From NCBI GenBank assembly GCA_017656425.1, contig JACDNV010000014.1, positions 1-55,126 of the forward strand: DNA of 55,126 bases, in the 5' to 3' direction. Source of the stretch: Candidatus Neomarinimicrobiota bacterium. Its GTDB lineage: Bacteria > Fidelibacterota > UBA2242 > B5-G15. The notes under the pieces were generated by a model. It had not been told where the DNA came from, did not search any database, and saw only the letters and a list, made by a program, of their open reading frames with translations. Shown here in pieces: positions 17,494 to 27,125 of this stretch; position 1 is the first letter of the stretch, and each line of letters opens with the position of its first letter. Both the position numbers and the translations under genes were made by a program.

Positions 17494-18162
17494 ATCTCAT
17501 TACAGGCAGAAATATTCAAGAAAATAGGGGAGAAATTCAAGGAATTTTTAATATCTAATTTTTTGAATTATTTAGCCCATATTTAACTGATTTTAAAGAT
17601 CGTATTTTTCCTTATAAATTATTTATCTAAATTCTGAAGATTTTTTATAAATCTCACCTCTTAATTTTTCTCCTGCACCCTGGGAATTATTCTATAAACC
17701 GTTATAAATACAGTCCTATAATCTATTTGGAATATTTTTATAAATAACTCTTTCATGATTTTATAAAATTCCTTTAGTTTTTTGTAATATCATAGCTGTA
17801 TCTATTTATGAATTTCGAAACCTCATCGGTTGTTTTGTGGTATCTTTTGTGTTTAATACACCAGTATTTTTCTCGAACCAGTTTTTTTGGACATCCAAAG
17901 TCGTGATGAGTTATTAATCTTGCTAATCGTGCAGATTTCAATAAGATGATTTTTAGAACTTTGATATAACATTTTTAGTTGTTCATAATAATTGTGAAAT
18001 TAAAATTCCAATCTGACTGGTTTAGATATAACCAAATCATTGAAAAACTCAATTGTATTTTTACTTTTAAATTCTGAACGTTCTAAACGTGAAAACAAAT
18101 ATTCTCTGATGTTTTCAAAATTTCAATTCCTTAAATTCAATTGATTTTGTATAGTAAATTTT
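17494..18162. other. 669-base intergenic stretch with repeated TTTATAAA-like strings
   Basis: No gene with usual start and ribosome site is seen. The strand is rich in TTTATAAA/TTATAAAT strings between about 17600 and 17770. A short protein-like minus-strand frame lies at 17774-17941 (separate entry). Divergent promoters for the symporter (minus) and the GT2 cluster (plus) must lie here but I cannot place them. Confidence 0.5.
17774..17941 (-). pseudogene. Possible small or decayed ORF with Cys/His-rich pattern
   Basis: From a TTG at 17941 a 55-codon frame reads LKSARLARLITHHDFGCP, then REKYWCIKHKRYHKTTDEV. The frame stays open for a few codons further upstream. The ordered His/Cys pattern (HHDFGC...WCIKHKRYH) and balanced composition look more like protein than noise. 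There is no ribosome site, and I do not recognise the family. It may be the tail of a decayed gene. Confidence 0.25.
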
Positions 18163-18843
18163 ATGAAAGATTTTATTATAATTATCCCTGCGTACAATTC
18201 ATCGAATACCATTGAAAAATTGCTTACAACGATAAAGAGTTTGTATAGGGGGATTGATATTGTGGTTATTGATGATGGTTCGCGCGATTATACGGTAAAA
18301 GTTCTTGAGAAATTTAAAAATGTTGATGTGCTTAGAAACAAAGTCAATAGAGGAAAAGGTTATTCATTAAAAAAGGGATTGTTATATGCAAAAAAGATGG
18401 GTTACAGGTATGCGATTACCATTGATTCAGATTTACAGCATCCTCCAGAAAAAATTGGTGAATTTATAAAAGCAAATAATGGAGGGGATTATGAATTTGT
18501 TTCTGGTTGGAGGGATTTTAGTCCTAAAATAATGCCTTTTCATCGAATTTTGTCAAATACAATAACATCATTACTAATTTCTTTGAGGACAGGCAAAAGG
18601 ATTCATGATAGTCAATGTGGATTTCGGCTTTATAAATTGGAAAATTTTAAGATTGGATATTATAAAGAAAATGGGTTCCAGTTTGAGAGTGAGTATTTGA
18701 TAAGAACCCTATTAAAACCTGATATTAACTTTCGTGAGATAAAAATTCCAACGATATATAGTAGGGGTAGTAAAAGCAGTATAAATAACCTTCTTGACAC
18801 AATCAAATTTACTATGTTATTTTTCAGGAGCTATTTATGGTAG
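18163..18843 (+). CDS. Glycosyltransferase family 2 (DPM1-like)
   Basis: 226 residues of GT-A fold. The N-terminus IIIPAYNSSNTIEKLL is followed by VVIDDGSRDYT, the metal-binding DSDLQHPP and SQCGFRLYK, the set seen in polyprenyl-phosphate sugar transferases and related GT2 enzymes. It lacks the C-terminal membrane region of DPM1/GtrB-type proteins and is probably cytosolic or peripheral. The donor is a nucleotide sugar; the acceptor is unknown. It overlaps the next gene by 7 bases and starts the 18.2-24.1 kb cluster. Confidence 0.85.
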   Translation: MKDFIIIIPAYNSSNTIEKLLTTIKSLYRGIDIVVIDDGSRDYTVKVLEKFKNVDVLRNKVNRGKGYSLKKGLLYAKKMGYRYAITIDSDLQHPPEKIGEFIKANNGGDYEFVSGWRDFSPKIMPFHRILSNTITSLLISLRTGKRIHDSQCGFRLYKLENFKIGYYKENGFQFESEYLIRTLLKPDINFREIKIPTIYSRGSKSSINNLLDTIKFTMLFFRSYLW

Positions 18844-19331
18844 AAGGACAAGCTTTAAATGAAATATTAAAAATTATAGCAATTACATTTGTTCCGGCAT
18901 TAGAGCTCAGAGCTTCGATTCCTTTTGGAATATTCTCCACGAGCTACACATGGATTGAAGTATTTATAATTTCAATAGTTGCCAATATTATTCTTGGAGT
19001 TTTTGTTTTTGTTATCCTCGATTATTTTGTTAATATAGTTACAAAAGTCCCTTTTTTCGATAAAATATGGGATTTGTATGTCAAAAAAACACAGAAGCGG
19101 ATAGAGAAAGGTGTGAATAAATATGGAGAGTGGGCAGTTGCAGTATTTATTGGGATACCATTGCCAGGGAGTGGAGTTTATACCGGTGCACTTGCTTCTT
19201 ATTTAATTGGTTTAAAATTAAAAAAATTCCTTATAGCAAATGTAATTGGAGTATTAATAGCTGGAATCCTTGTAACAGTGGCATGCCTTACAGGTATAGA
19301 GGCATTTAAGATTTTTATAAAGAATTATTAG
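18837..19331 (+). CDS. COG2426 small multidrug-export-like membrane protein (first copy)
   Basis: 164 residues, four to five hydrophobic segments. The family signatures are an N-terminal FVPALELRASIPFGI and a central IPLPGSGVYTGALASYL. These match the PF06695 (Sm_multidrug_ex)/COG2426 family, whose transport role is poorly established; the fold is DedA/SNARE-associated-like. A second, more diverged member lies at 22657-23328 in the same cluster. Placement among glycosyltransferases suggests a role with lipid-linked or envelope substrates, which is inference. Confidence 0.8.
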   Translation: MVEGQALNEILKIIAITFVPALELRASIPFGIFSTSYTWIEVFIISIVANIILGVFVFVILDYFVNIVTKVPFFDKIWDLYVKKTQKRIEKGVNKYGEWAVAVFIGIPLPGSGVYTGALASYLIGLKLKKFLIANVIGVLIAGILVTVACLTGIEAFKIFIKNY

Positions 19332-19349
19332 AAATGTGCTGTAATTTTT

Positions 19350-20099
19350 ATGTTTGATCCTATAGAAAAAGCTGAAGAGATATGCTCTATTGTTGTAGAT
19401 GATAATAAAAGAAAATATTATCGTATCAGTAGAGCAGGTCGATTTTACGGTGGAATAGCCACATGCGATTGTGTTGGTTGTAATCTGGACTGTGTATTTT
19501 GCTGGAGTAATTATCCCAGAAATAATCCTAAAAAATGTGGCAGGTTTTATAATCCGGAGAGTATATTCCAATCCCTGGTTTCAACTGCAAGAAGATATGG
19601 TTATAGACAACTTAGGATAAGTGGTAATGAAATAACTATTTCAAAGAAACACCTGATTGAGCTTCTAAAAATAGTGAACAATACAAATTATATTTTTATT
19701 CTTGAAACCAATGGAACGTTAATTGATGAAGATTATGCAAGGGAGTTAAAGATATTTAAAAATTTGAGGGTCCGTGTATCATTTAAAGGGACAAATAGGG
19801 ATGAGTTTGCTTTACTGACAGGAGCAAATCCCAGTGGATTCGACAGACAATTATTGGCACTGGAGAATCTTTATAAAAATAAAATATCATGCTGGGCAAG
19901 CGTGGTGATATCTTTTAGCACCGAAGAGAATGTAAAAAATTTTAAAAAGTTAATAGGTAATGTATCAAAATTTTTAGCTGAAAGAATAGAGTATGAAATG
20001 ATCTTCATTCTCCCTCATGTAAAGAAAAGATTAGAGGAAAAAGGGATTGAACCAATTATTTACGAAAATACTATACTAAATAATGGCATTGCTAAGTAA
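19350..20099 (+). CDS. Radical SAM protein, archaeal-like MoaA/PflA-related family
   Basis: 249 residues. The cluster motif CNLDCVFCW (C-x3-C-x2-C) sits inside the longer CDCVGCNLDCVFC, giving additional cysteines. RFYGGIATCDCVGC before it and GNEITISKKHL after it are typical of a family I know mainly from archaea. LETNGTLIDEDYA is the usual radical SAM beta-strand segment. Substrate unknown. The last 17 bases overlap the next radical SAM gene, so the two are probably made together. Confidence 0.8.
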   Translation: MFDPIEKAEEICSIVVDDNKRKYYRISRAGRFYGGIATCDCVGCNLDCVFCWSNYPRNNPKKCGRFYNPESIFQSLVSTARRYGYRQLRISGNEITISKKHLIELLKIVNNTNYIFILETNGTLIDEDYARELKIFKNLRVRVSFKGTNRDEFALLTGANPSGFDRQLLALENLYKNKISCWASVVISFSTEENVKNFKKLIGNVSKFLAERIEYEMIFILPHVKKRLEEKGIEPIIYENTILNNGIAK

Positions 20100-21141
20100 A
20101 TGCCCGATATGCAATAAAGAAGCCATTATTTCAAAAAATTTATTTGCCTGTGTCGATTGCATCAGGTTAAATAGAAATAATGTAATTGATAAAATACTGG
20201 AAATACACAGAAAGTCCCGTAGGGTTTTTAGTCTACCAGAAAAAGTACCTGTAGATGGTACTGTTAATTGCGGTATATGTGGTAACAATTGCAAAATGAA
20301 AGAAGGGGAGTACGGCTTTTGTGGATTGAGAAAGAATGTAGATGGGAAACTAGTTCATGAGGCGGGAGATAAAAATAATGGATACTTGAATTGGTATTAT
20401 GATATTTTACCGACAAATTGTGTTGCAGATTGGGTTTGTGAGGGATCAAAAAATCCCGGTAAAAAGAATTTGGCAGTCTTTTATAGAAGTTGTTCCTTCA
20501 ATTGCCTATTCTGTCAAAACTGGCACTTCAGGGAATATAAATCAGCCAGTAAAGTATCTGATAAACAATTAGCAAGTTTTATAGACGAAAATACTTTTTG
20601 CATTTGCTATTTTGGGGGTGATCCATCGACTCAGATATTTCATGCCGTGTCAACCTCTGAAAAGGCAATAGCTAAAAAGAAGGATGTTAGAATATGCTGG
20701 GAAACAAATGGTAATATTTCGAACGCTTATATTGATGATATGATTCGGTTAAGCCTGGATAGTGGGGGGATAATTAAATTTGATTTAAAAACTTTTGATG
20801 AAAGATTGAACATTGCTCTTTGCGGTGTAACAAATAAGAATACATTAAGAAATTTTGAATATGTGGCAGATTATATAGACAGGCGAGCTAATCCACCACT
20901 GCTGGTAGCAAGTACTTTGCTTGTACCCGGTTATATAGATGAAAAAGAAGTGTTTAAAATTGCAAAGTTTATCGCCAGAATTGATAAAAATATACCCTAC
21001 ATTCTCCTTGCTTTCTATCCAACATTTTTCTTATCAGATTTACCGCGAACACCTAAGAAATTGGCTGATAACTGTTATCGAGTGTCGATAGAGGCAGGAT
21101 TGGTAAATGTAAGAATAGGGAATATTCACCTTTTATGGTAA
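20083..21141 (+). CDS. Radical SAM protein, PflA/AmrS-related (COG1313/COG1180-like)
   Basis: 352 residues. The N-terminal region holds several Cys pairs: CPICNKEA, CVDC, and CGICGNNC followed by GFCGLRKN. The last resembles the leader of AmmeMemoRadiSam-type proteins. The radical SAM cluster is CSFNCLFCQNW. FGGDPSTQ and ICWETNGN follow, as in PflA-like activases. The N-terminal zinc-ribbon-like cysteines may hold an extra cluster or metal. No AmmeMemo partners are seen in the window. It overlaps the first radical SAM gene by 17 bases. Reaction unknown. Confidence 0.8.
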   Translation: MALLSKCPICNKEAIISKNLFACVDCIRLNRNNVIDKILEIHRKSRRVFSLPEKVPVDGTVNCGICGNNCKMKEGEYGFCGLRKNVDGKLVHEAGDKNNGYLNWYYDILPTNCVADWVCEGSKNPGKKNLAVFYRSCSFNCLFCQNWHFREYKSASKVSDKQLASFIDENTFCICYFGGDPSTQIFHAVSTSEKAIAKKKDVRICWETNGNISNAYIDDMIRLSLDSGGIIKFDLKTFDERLNIALCGVTNKNTLRNFEYVADYIDRRANPPLLVASTLLVPGYIDEKEVFKIAKFIARIDKNIPYILLAFYPTFFLSDLPRTPKKLADNCYRVSIEAGLVNVRIGNIHLLW

Positions 21142-21308
21142 AGTTCAGTTCTAAGAATTTCGCGCTTTTTATTAAAAGTGAACTATAACTATTATTTTTA
21201 AATACTCTATTGTGAATAAATTTTATTTAACATTGGTTTATAACAGCATAAATATATGGTTGAATAATTAATTCATAATTTTTATGTTAGTGTCGGGAAA
21301 GGAAGAAC

Positions 21309-22688
21309 ATGATTCAGAAACCTTTAGATTTATTAAAACTAATCCCACCTAAATATTTAAAAGTAACAAGCAATCTTACTCTTAATCTACTGGACTTCAT
21401 AAGTATTAGTAAAATTATTCGCAAAAAAGAAAAGAGGATTTTAAATAATGTAAAAAAACTACATCGAGTACTTGTAGTAGCAGATTACAATATAGGTGAT
21501 TCTTTATTAATTCTACCTGCTGTAGGGACTTTAAAGTATTATTTAAAAGATGTCGAAATCGATTATATTTTCAACGAAGGTGTTGAAAGTCTTATTGGTA
21601 AAATTCCATTTATATCTAATATATTCCCGATATTTAGTAGCAGTGTTGATTTTTCATACAAAAATTTAAATAGATTAATAAGTGTAATCAAAAATAAAGG
21701 GTATGACGTTATTTTTAATTTCTGCCCATTTTTTAATGAGAACCATTTTAAAAATATTGAAATACCTATATTGTATCCATGGAGGTTGATTTTCGAAATA
21801 TTAGAGTCTTACCATCGTGGTGACAGAACTCATATTTCATATAGAATTGTCGAATATATTAAAGATATAATTTATCTATTAAGAAATAGTATTAAAATAA
21901 ATGATTTAAAAGATTATAAGCCAGAGATGAAGTTGTATATCGATGAGGACACTATTTGTAAATCCAGAGAATTTTTAAGGGCTAATGGATTGGATTTATC
22001 AAGAAACATAATCTTTATCCATCCTGATTCATCAAGTAAATATACATTTATCAATGGAGATTTTTATAAAAAGCTAATATATAGGCTATCATGTAATGAT
22101 AAGGTTGGGGGTATAATTCTCGGTCCGACATATAATTTCAGAAATATTAATAGGAGAATTTGTCATTACCTTAAAACTAAATATCGAAATAAGGTCATAT
22201 ATTTCCCTGAAGATGCTTCTATTGAATTTTTTGCAGCTCTGGTGGATTGCTGCTCTGTATATATAGGACTTGATACAGGACCAATTCATATTGTAGCTGC
22301 AAAGAAGTTTGGTTATAATAAGAAAACACCTTTGAATAATAGAACTGCTATCGTAGGACTTTACAAAGCCTCGGATTCAAGGATTTATGGATATGATTCA
22401 TTTTCAAATTTACATATAGATTCTTATCAGAATGCACCAGCCAGAGTTTTTGAAGCAAAACCAAGATGTAAAAGTATTAGCTGTACGTTGCAGAAAATTA
22501 TTAGAACCTGCAAATATAATTATTGTGATAGGTTATTAGATGCCGATAAGGTGTATATTTACATTAAAAATATATTGGATAAATATGATAAAAATGTTCT
22601 ATATCAGGGAAATTCGGAATTATTTAGGCAAATATTACACAAGCATATAGTTTTGGATGAAGGTTGCATCTCAAATATTGAAAAATAA
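21309..22688 (+). CDS. Glycosyltransferase family 9 (heptosyltransferase-like)
   Basis: 459 residues. A GT-B fold is indicated by VVADYNIGDSLLILPAV (GT9 N-terminal loop), IFIHPDSSSKYTF, GGIILGP and the donor site GLDTGPIHIVAA. A C-terminal Cys cluster (CKSISC and CKYNYC) is common in GT9 members. Likely adds a heptose-like sugar to a lipid-linked or LPS-type acceptor at the inner membrane face. The ribosome site AAAGGAAG precedes the ATG. The 3' end overlaps the next gene by 32 bases. The specific acceptor is unknown. Confidence 0.85.
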   Translation: MIQKPLDLLKLIPPKYLKVTSNLTLNLLDFISISKIIRKKEKRILNNVKKLHRVLVVADYNIGDSLLILPAVGTLKYYLKDVEIDYIFNEGVESLIGKIPFISNIFPIFSSSVDFSYKNLNRLISVIKNKGYDVIFNFCPFFNENHFKNIEIPILYPWRLIFEILESYHRGDRTHISYRIVEYIKDIIYLLRNSIKINDLKDYKPEMKLYIDEDTICKSREFLRANGLDLSRNIIFIHPDSSSKYTFINGDFYKKLIYRLSCNDKVGGIILGPTYNFRNINRRICHYLKTKYRNKVIYFPEDASIEFFAALVDCCSVYIGLDTGPIHIVAAKKFGYNKKTPLNNRTAIVGLYKASDSRIYGYDSFSNLHIDSYQNAPARVFEAKPRCKSISCTLQKIIRTCKYNYCDRLLDADKVYIYIKNILDKYDKNVLYQGNSELFRQILHKHIVLDEGCISNIEK

Positions 22689-23328
22689 TTCACTGGATAG
22701 ATTTAGTTTCATAATCGGTATATCGTTATTCGTAGTGATTGCTATTGTTTTATCATTGATATTTATTTTTGATAGAATAATGTTCTTGAAAGTTATGGGT
22801 GTAATTACTGCGTCGATAGTTGGTGGGAGAATCACCGCTATTGTGGTAGGTATAGAATTAAAATTATATAATATTGTAATATGTATAGTTTTATTTCTGG
22901 TAAATGTTACATTTTTATTAATATTATACCCTTTTATAACGCACTTTCATGAAAATGTAATTGAGAGGAAATTTTTAAAAAATATTCTTAATCTCTCATA
23001 TGAAAAAGCTAAAAAAGAGAAAAATAAATGGTCAAAAATTGGTACTTTTTCTGTTCCTGTGTTCATCTGGCTTCCTTTTCCATTGACAGGGGCAATAGCG
23101 GGTTCATTTCTGGGATTATTTCTTGGAATGAAAAAGGATATTTTATTGATCACGGTAATTGTATCAATGCTAGTGGGCATACTAAGTTGGACATTTGGTT
23201 TTGAATACTTTGTCAATATAATAGGCCCTACTGGTAAGATAGTTACATATGTAATTATAGCTTTATTGTTGATATTCACATTTATCGACAGGTTATTAAA
23301 TGGCAAAAAGAATTTTAAGCAAAACTGA
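22657..23328 (+). CDS. COG2426-like membrane protein (second copy)
   Basis: 223 residues with about six hydrophobic segments. VFIWLPFPLTGAIAGSFLG matches the IPLPGSGVYTGALAS position of the first copy. The central charged stretch (SYEKAKKEKNKWSK) also parallels VKKTQKRIEKG. It is longer at the N-terminus. Overlaps GT9 upstream (32 bases) and the sulfotransferase downstream (29 bases). Function unknown, probably membrane transport or lipid handling. Confidence 0.65.
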   Translation: MKVASQILKNNSLDRFSFIIGISLFVVIAIVLSLIFIFDRIMFLKVMGVITASIVGGRITAIVVGIELKLYNIVICIVLFLVNVTFLLILYPFITHFHENVIERKFLKNILNLSYEKAKKEKNKWSKIGTFSVPVFIWLPFPLTGAIAGSFLGLFLGMKKDILLITVIVSMLVGILSWTFGFEYFVNIIGPTGKIVTYVIIALLLIFTFIDRLLNGKKNFKQN

Positions 23329-24136
23329 AGGTAATAATATAAAAACGGTATTAATACTCACAATTCCGCGTAGTGGTTCTTCACTGCTCGCTGGTATTCT
23401 GCATCGTTTGGGTATTCCAATGGGAAATCCGTTTGATCTTTCTAAGGGAAAACACTTAAACAAATATGGTTGTTATGAAGATCAGGAGTTTCAGCGAATA
23501 AATTTAAATATACTTTTTGAATCAGGATTATTGCTTGATTTAACGAAAAGGCTCGACATTAATGAGGATTTACTTGAAAGAAAAGTACAAAAGTATAATG
23601 ATAGAATAAAAAATTTTATTAGAAGTCGCAAAAAAGAAATATGGGGTTTTAAAGATCCCGCATTGTCTTATATCGTTCCTTATGTCCATCAGCTTTTTGA
23701 AAATCCCTATTACATCCATTTAAAAAGGGACATTGCCGATACGGCTGCTTCGCTTTATAAAACCTCGAGGTTTAGATATTGGTTGCCAGAGTTAAAAGAA
23801 AAATTTCCTCTTTTTAGCTGGAGGAATAGATTTCTACTTATTCCTACGGCTATTTTTTTATTATTCAGAAAGTTCAGGGAGTATAAAGGTATTGATACCT
23901 ATTACGAAGTTGTAAAAAAAGGGCATGAAAGGATTGAGAAATTTCTGGCTGACAAAAAATATATTGAAATACATATAGAAAATCTTCTTAGAAATCCAAG
24001 GCACATGTTGAATGTTATAATTGATTTCCTCGAGATATCTCCAACTGAGGACCAGATCAATGAAGCATTGAATTTTATTAATCCAGATATTTTGGGGAAT
24101 TATCAAGCAAAATATAAGAGTTTAGAATATCACTAA
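23300..24136 (+). CDS. Sulfotransferase family protein
   Basis: 278 residues. The PAPS 5'-phosphosulfate loop is ILTIPRSGSSLLAGIL, and the 3'-phosphate site is probably YIHLKRDIADTAASL (R-D-x-x-x-x-x-S-type pattern). HLNKYGCYEDQEF lies where the acceptor-side loop is expected. It likely transfers sulfate from PAPS to a sugar or lipid made by the upstream glycosyltransferases. No PAPS synthesis gene is in the window. It is the last gene of the cluster; a 500-base AT-rich gap follows. Confidence 0.85.
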   Translation: MAKRILSKTEGNNIKTVLILTIPRSGSSLLAGILHRLGIPMGNPFDLSKGKHLNKYGCYEDQEFQRINLNILFESGLLLDLTKRLDINEDLLERKVQKYNDRIKNFIRSRKKEIWGFKDPALSYIVPYVHQLFENPYYIHLKRDIADTAASLYKTSRFRYWLPELKEKFPLFSWRNRFLLIPTAIFLLFRKFREYKGIDTYYEVVKKGHERIEKFLADKKYIEIHIENLLRNPRHMLNVIIDFLEISPTEDQINEALNFINPDILGNYQAKYKSLEYH

Positions 24137-24633
24137 TTGAAATGATATTCCGTTAAGGTAATATAGTATGAAAAAATAGTTTAATTAAAATCCAGTCAAT
24201 CTTCAAATTTAAAGCCAATATTTTTATTATAAAATTTTGGCCATATATAAATCTCATATATTCCAGGGCAAAAAATTCGTTCTTTATTTCAGGTAGTAAT
24301 AATATTTCTTAAATAGATCATATGTCAAGTTGTATCCTTTTTTAAAATTCATCAATAAATGGTAGAAAATAATATTTTACTCTTCCTCATACTTTATTCA
24401 AGTATTTATTCTTCGTACCTTAAGAACAAGATAAAAAGTATTTATCAGGAAAATTTAGCAAACGGGGCGTATTATTTTAACACTTTTTGAGCTATTTGAA
24501 TAACACAGTTCGGATAGATCATTAAAAATACTATTAGATTATTACTATAACCCATGCTATTTTATTTAATCTATTTAATTTTCATATCAAAAATAAAATT
24601 ATAAATTAATATTTTGTTAAAATGGAGGAGAGG
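24137..24633. other. AT-rich intergenic gap, no gene seen
   Basis: About 500 bases. I find no coding frame with a ribosome site, no RNA fold and no clear terminator. It separates the sulfotransferase cluster from the housekeeping block. Confidence 0.5.
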
Positions 24634-24972
24634 ATGAGAATCGATAGTTATAAGTTTGGTGAAATAATTATTGAAGGAGTGAAATATAATCACGATGTAA
24701 TAATCTTTCCTGATAAGGTAAAGAGCAACTGGTGGAGAAAGAATGGACATAATCTATGTGATGAGGATATCAAAGAAATTTTGGACTATAAACCTGATGT
24801 ATTGATTATAGGCAAAGGTAAATATGGAATAATGAGAGTCCCCGATGAACTTATTAAGAAGTTAAAAGGAATGGGAATAGATGTAATTGTAGCTAATACT
24901 GATAAGGCTGTCGTATTATATAATGAATCTAAAGTTGAGGAAAAAGTTGGAGCTTTTCATTTAACATGCTAA
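24634..24972 (+). CDS. Mth938-domain (DUF498, PF04430) protein
   Basis: 112 residues from the ATG at 24634, preceded by GGAGGAGAGG. The in-frame ATG at 24622 would sit inside that ribosome site. The fold is recognised from IDSYKFGEIIIEGVKY, WWRKNGHNL, VLIIGKGKYGIMRVP and VANTDKAVVLYN, the pattern of Mth938/AAMDC/NDUFAF3 proteins. The biochemical role in bacteria is unknown. It stands alone between two gaps. Confidence 0.85.
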   Translation: MRIDSYKFGEIIIEGVKYNHDVIIFPDKVKSNWWRKNGHNLCDEDIKEILDYKPDVLIIGKGKYGIMRVPDELIKKLKGMGIDVIVANTDKAVVLYNESKVEEKVGAFHLTC

Positions 24973-25137
24973 TGCTATAGCATAGCTAAATAATAATAAA
25001 GTATTACTATATTAATTAAGGATTGAATTACTGTATAATTTCGAAACTTTTGTCATTAATAGGATAAAAAATCGCTTGGTTTTTAATTACAGGTTTGATT
25101 GCTTTAATTGAATATTATATCTAAATTTTATGACGAA

Positions 25138-27123
25138 ATGACAGACTTTAGACTTGTAACAGACTTAAAACCAACAGGGGATCAACCTCAAGCAATAGAA
25201 AAATTAACAGGGGGCGTATTACGCGGTGAAAAGTATCAGACTCTGCTTGGAGTTACCGGTAGTGGTAAGACTTTTACGATGGCACACGTTATACAAAATG
25301 TTAACAAACCAACTCTGGTTATTTCACATAATAAAACCTTAGCGGCACAGCTTTATGGGGAATTTAAATCCTTCTTTCCTGAAAATGCTGTAGAGTACTT
25401 TATCAGTTATTATGACTATTATCAGCCGGAAGCATATCTCCCTGTTACTGATACATATATTGAGAAAGATTCTTCTATTAATGAAGAAATAGATAAACTT
25501 CGCCTGAAAGCAACCAGCTCATTGATATCACGACGGGATGTAATTGTAGTGGCAAGTGTTTCCTGTATTTATGGTATTGGTTCACCTGAGGAATATAAAA
25601 AATTTATAGTAATGATAAAAAAGGGAGAAAAAATAGATATAAGATGGCTTATAAGTAAACTGGTGGATATATATTATTCAAGAAATGATCAGGTGTTAGA
25701 AAGGGGAAATTTTAGTTTGAAAGGTGATGTGCTGGAAATCTTCCCTGCATATGAAGATTATGCATTCAGAATAGAATTTTTTGGGGATTACATTGATAGA
25801 ATATGCTCAATAAATCCAGTTACCCGAAATATATTAAAAGAGCATGATAATATTGTAATATATCCGGCAAAACATTTCATTACATCAGAAGATAGGCTTG
25901 AGATTGCACTGAGGTCTATCGAGCGTGAACTTGAGGAAAGATTAAAAGAGCTGCGTGATGCTGGCAAGTTACTAGAAGCTCAGAGATTGGAGCAGAGAAC
26001 AAGATTTGATATCGAAATGATAAGAGAAGTAGGATATTGTTCTGGTATTGAGAATTACTCCAGGCACTTTTCAGGCAGGAAACCAGGGGAGAGACCATAT
26101 ACATTAATAGATTTTTTCCCTGATGATTACCTTTTGTTCATTGACGAGTCCCATGTTACTATTCCGCAATTAAGAGGTATGTACAATGGTGATAGGTCCA
26201 GAAAAGAGACTCTGGTAGAATATGGTTTTAGGCTTCCATCTGCACTTGATAACAGACCTCTGAAATTTGAAGAATTTGAACAGCTTATTAATCAGGTGAT
26301 ATTTGTTTCTGCTACTCCTGGCGATTATGAACTTGAGAAATGTAATGGGATTGTTGTAGAGCAAATAATAAGACCTACAGGGTTGCTTGAACCAGAGATT
26401 AAGGTAAAGCCAACTGAGAACCAAGTAGATGATTTAATAGATGAGATTGTCGAAGTTACAAAGCGGAACGAAAGGGTACTTGTAACAACCCTGACGAAGA
26501 AAATGGCTGAAGACCTCGCTGATTATCTTCAAGGGTTGGGTCTACGCGTCAGATATTTGCATTCAGAAATCGATGCTCTTGAAAGAGTAAGTATTCTAAG
26601 AGATTTGAGACTCGGGGAGTTTGATGTATTGGTTGGTATAAATCTGCTGAGAGAAGGACTTGATCTGCCTGAAGTATCGCTTGTTGCAATACTTGATGCC
26701 GATAAGGAAGGTTTTTTAAGATCAGAGAGATCTCTGATGCAAATTGCAGGGAGATCTGCAAGAAATGTCAATGGCAAAGTAATTTTTTATGCTGATACGA
26801 TTACTGAGTCAATGAAGAAGGTAATTGATGAAACGAATAGAAGAAGAAAAATACAGGAAGAATACAATAAAAGAAACGGAATAATCCCACGATCTATTAA
26901 GAAAACAGTTGAAGAAGTATTAAAAACTACATCTGTAGCTGATGAGAAACCGCTTAAAAAGTATAAGGAGAAAAGGGCGGAATTTAGATATATGAATAAA
27001 ATAGATAAAATGCAGTTGATAGATCTATTGAAAAAAGAAATGATGATTGCGGCTGATAATCTTGAATTTGAAAAAGCTGCGGAAATTAGAGATGAGATAA
27101 TCAGATTAAGCAAGGAGATGTAA
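25138..27123 (+). CDS. uvrB: UvrABC excision nuclease subunit B
   Basis: Damage verification and strand loading in nucleotide excision repair. The open frame reaches a TTG at 25108; I prefer ATG 25138 ([16 protein letters not shown]), which matches the family start and gives 661 residues. Walker A is GVTGSGKT, the beta-hairpin is [12 protein letters not shown] and the Walker B-like box is DESHVT. Motif VI reads QIAGRSARN, where most homologues have QTIGRAARN. The C-terminal UVR domain ([12 protein letters not shown]) for UvrC contact is present. PurD starts 2 bases after it. The start has no strong ribosome site. Confidence 0.96.
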   Translation: MTDFRLVTDLKPTGDQPQAIEKLTGGVLRGEKYQTLLGVTGSGKTFTMAHVIQNVNKPTLVISHNKTLAAQLYGEFKSFFPENAVEYFISYYDYYQPEAYLPVTDTYIEKDSSINEEIDKLRLKATSSLISRRDVIVVASVSCIYGIGSPEEYKKFIVMIKKGEKIDIRWLISKLVDIYYSRNDQVLERGNFSLKGDVLEIFPAYEDYAFRIEFFGDYIDRICSINPVTRNILKEHDNIVIYPAKHFITSEDRLEIALRSIERELEERLKELRDAGKLLEAQRLEQRTRFDIEMIREVGYCSGIENYSRHFSGRKPGERPYTLIDFFPDDYLLFIDESHVTIPQLRGMYNGDRSRKETLVEYGFRLPSALDNRPLKFEEFEQLINQVIFVSATPGDYELEKCNGIVVEQIIRPTGLLEPEIKVKPTENQVDDLIDEIVEVTKRNERVLVTTLTKKMAEDLADYLQGLGLRVRYLHSEIDALERVSILRDLRLGEFDVLVGINLLREGLDLPEVSLVAILDADKEGFLRSERSLMQIAGRSARNVNGKVIFYADTITESMKKVIDETNRRRKIQEEYNKRNGIIPRSIKKTVEEVLKTTSVADEKPLKKYKEKRAEFRYMNKIDKMQLIDLLKKEMMIAADNLEFEKAAEIRDEIIRLSKEM

Positions 27124-27125
27124 TC

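Noticed and set aside
20083-21141. Complete AmmeMemoRadiSam system
   Set aside because: Only the radical SAM component resembles it; the AMMECR1 and Memo partners are absent from the window.
25108-25137. TTG start for uvrB
   Set aside because: The extra ten residues do not match the family N-terminus, while the ATG at 25138 does.
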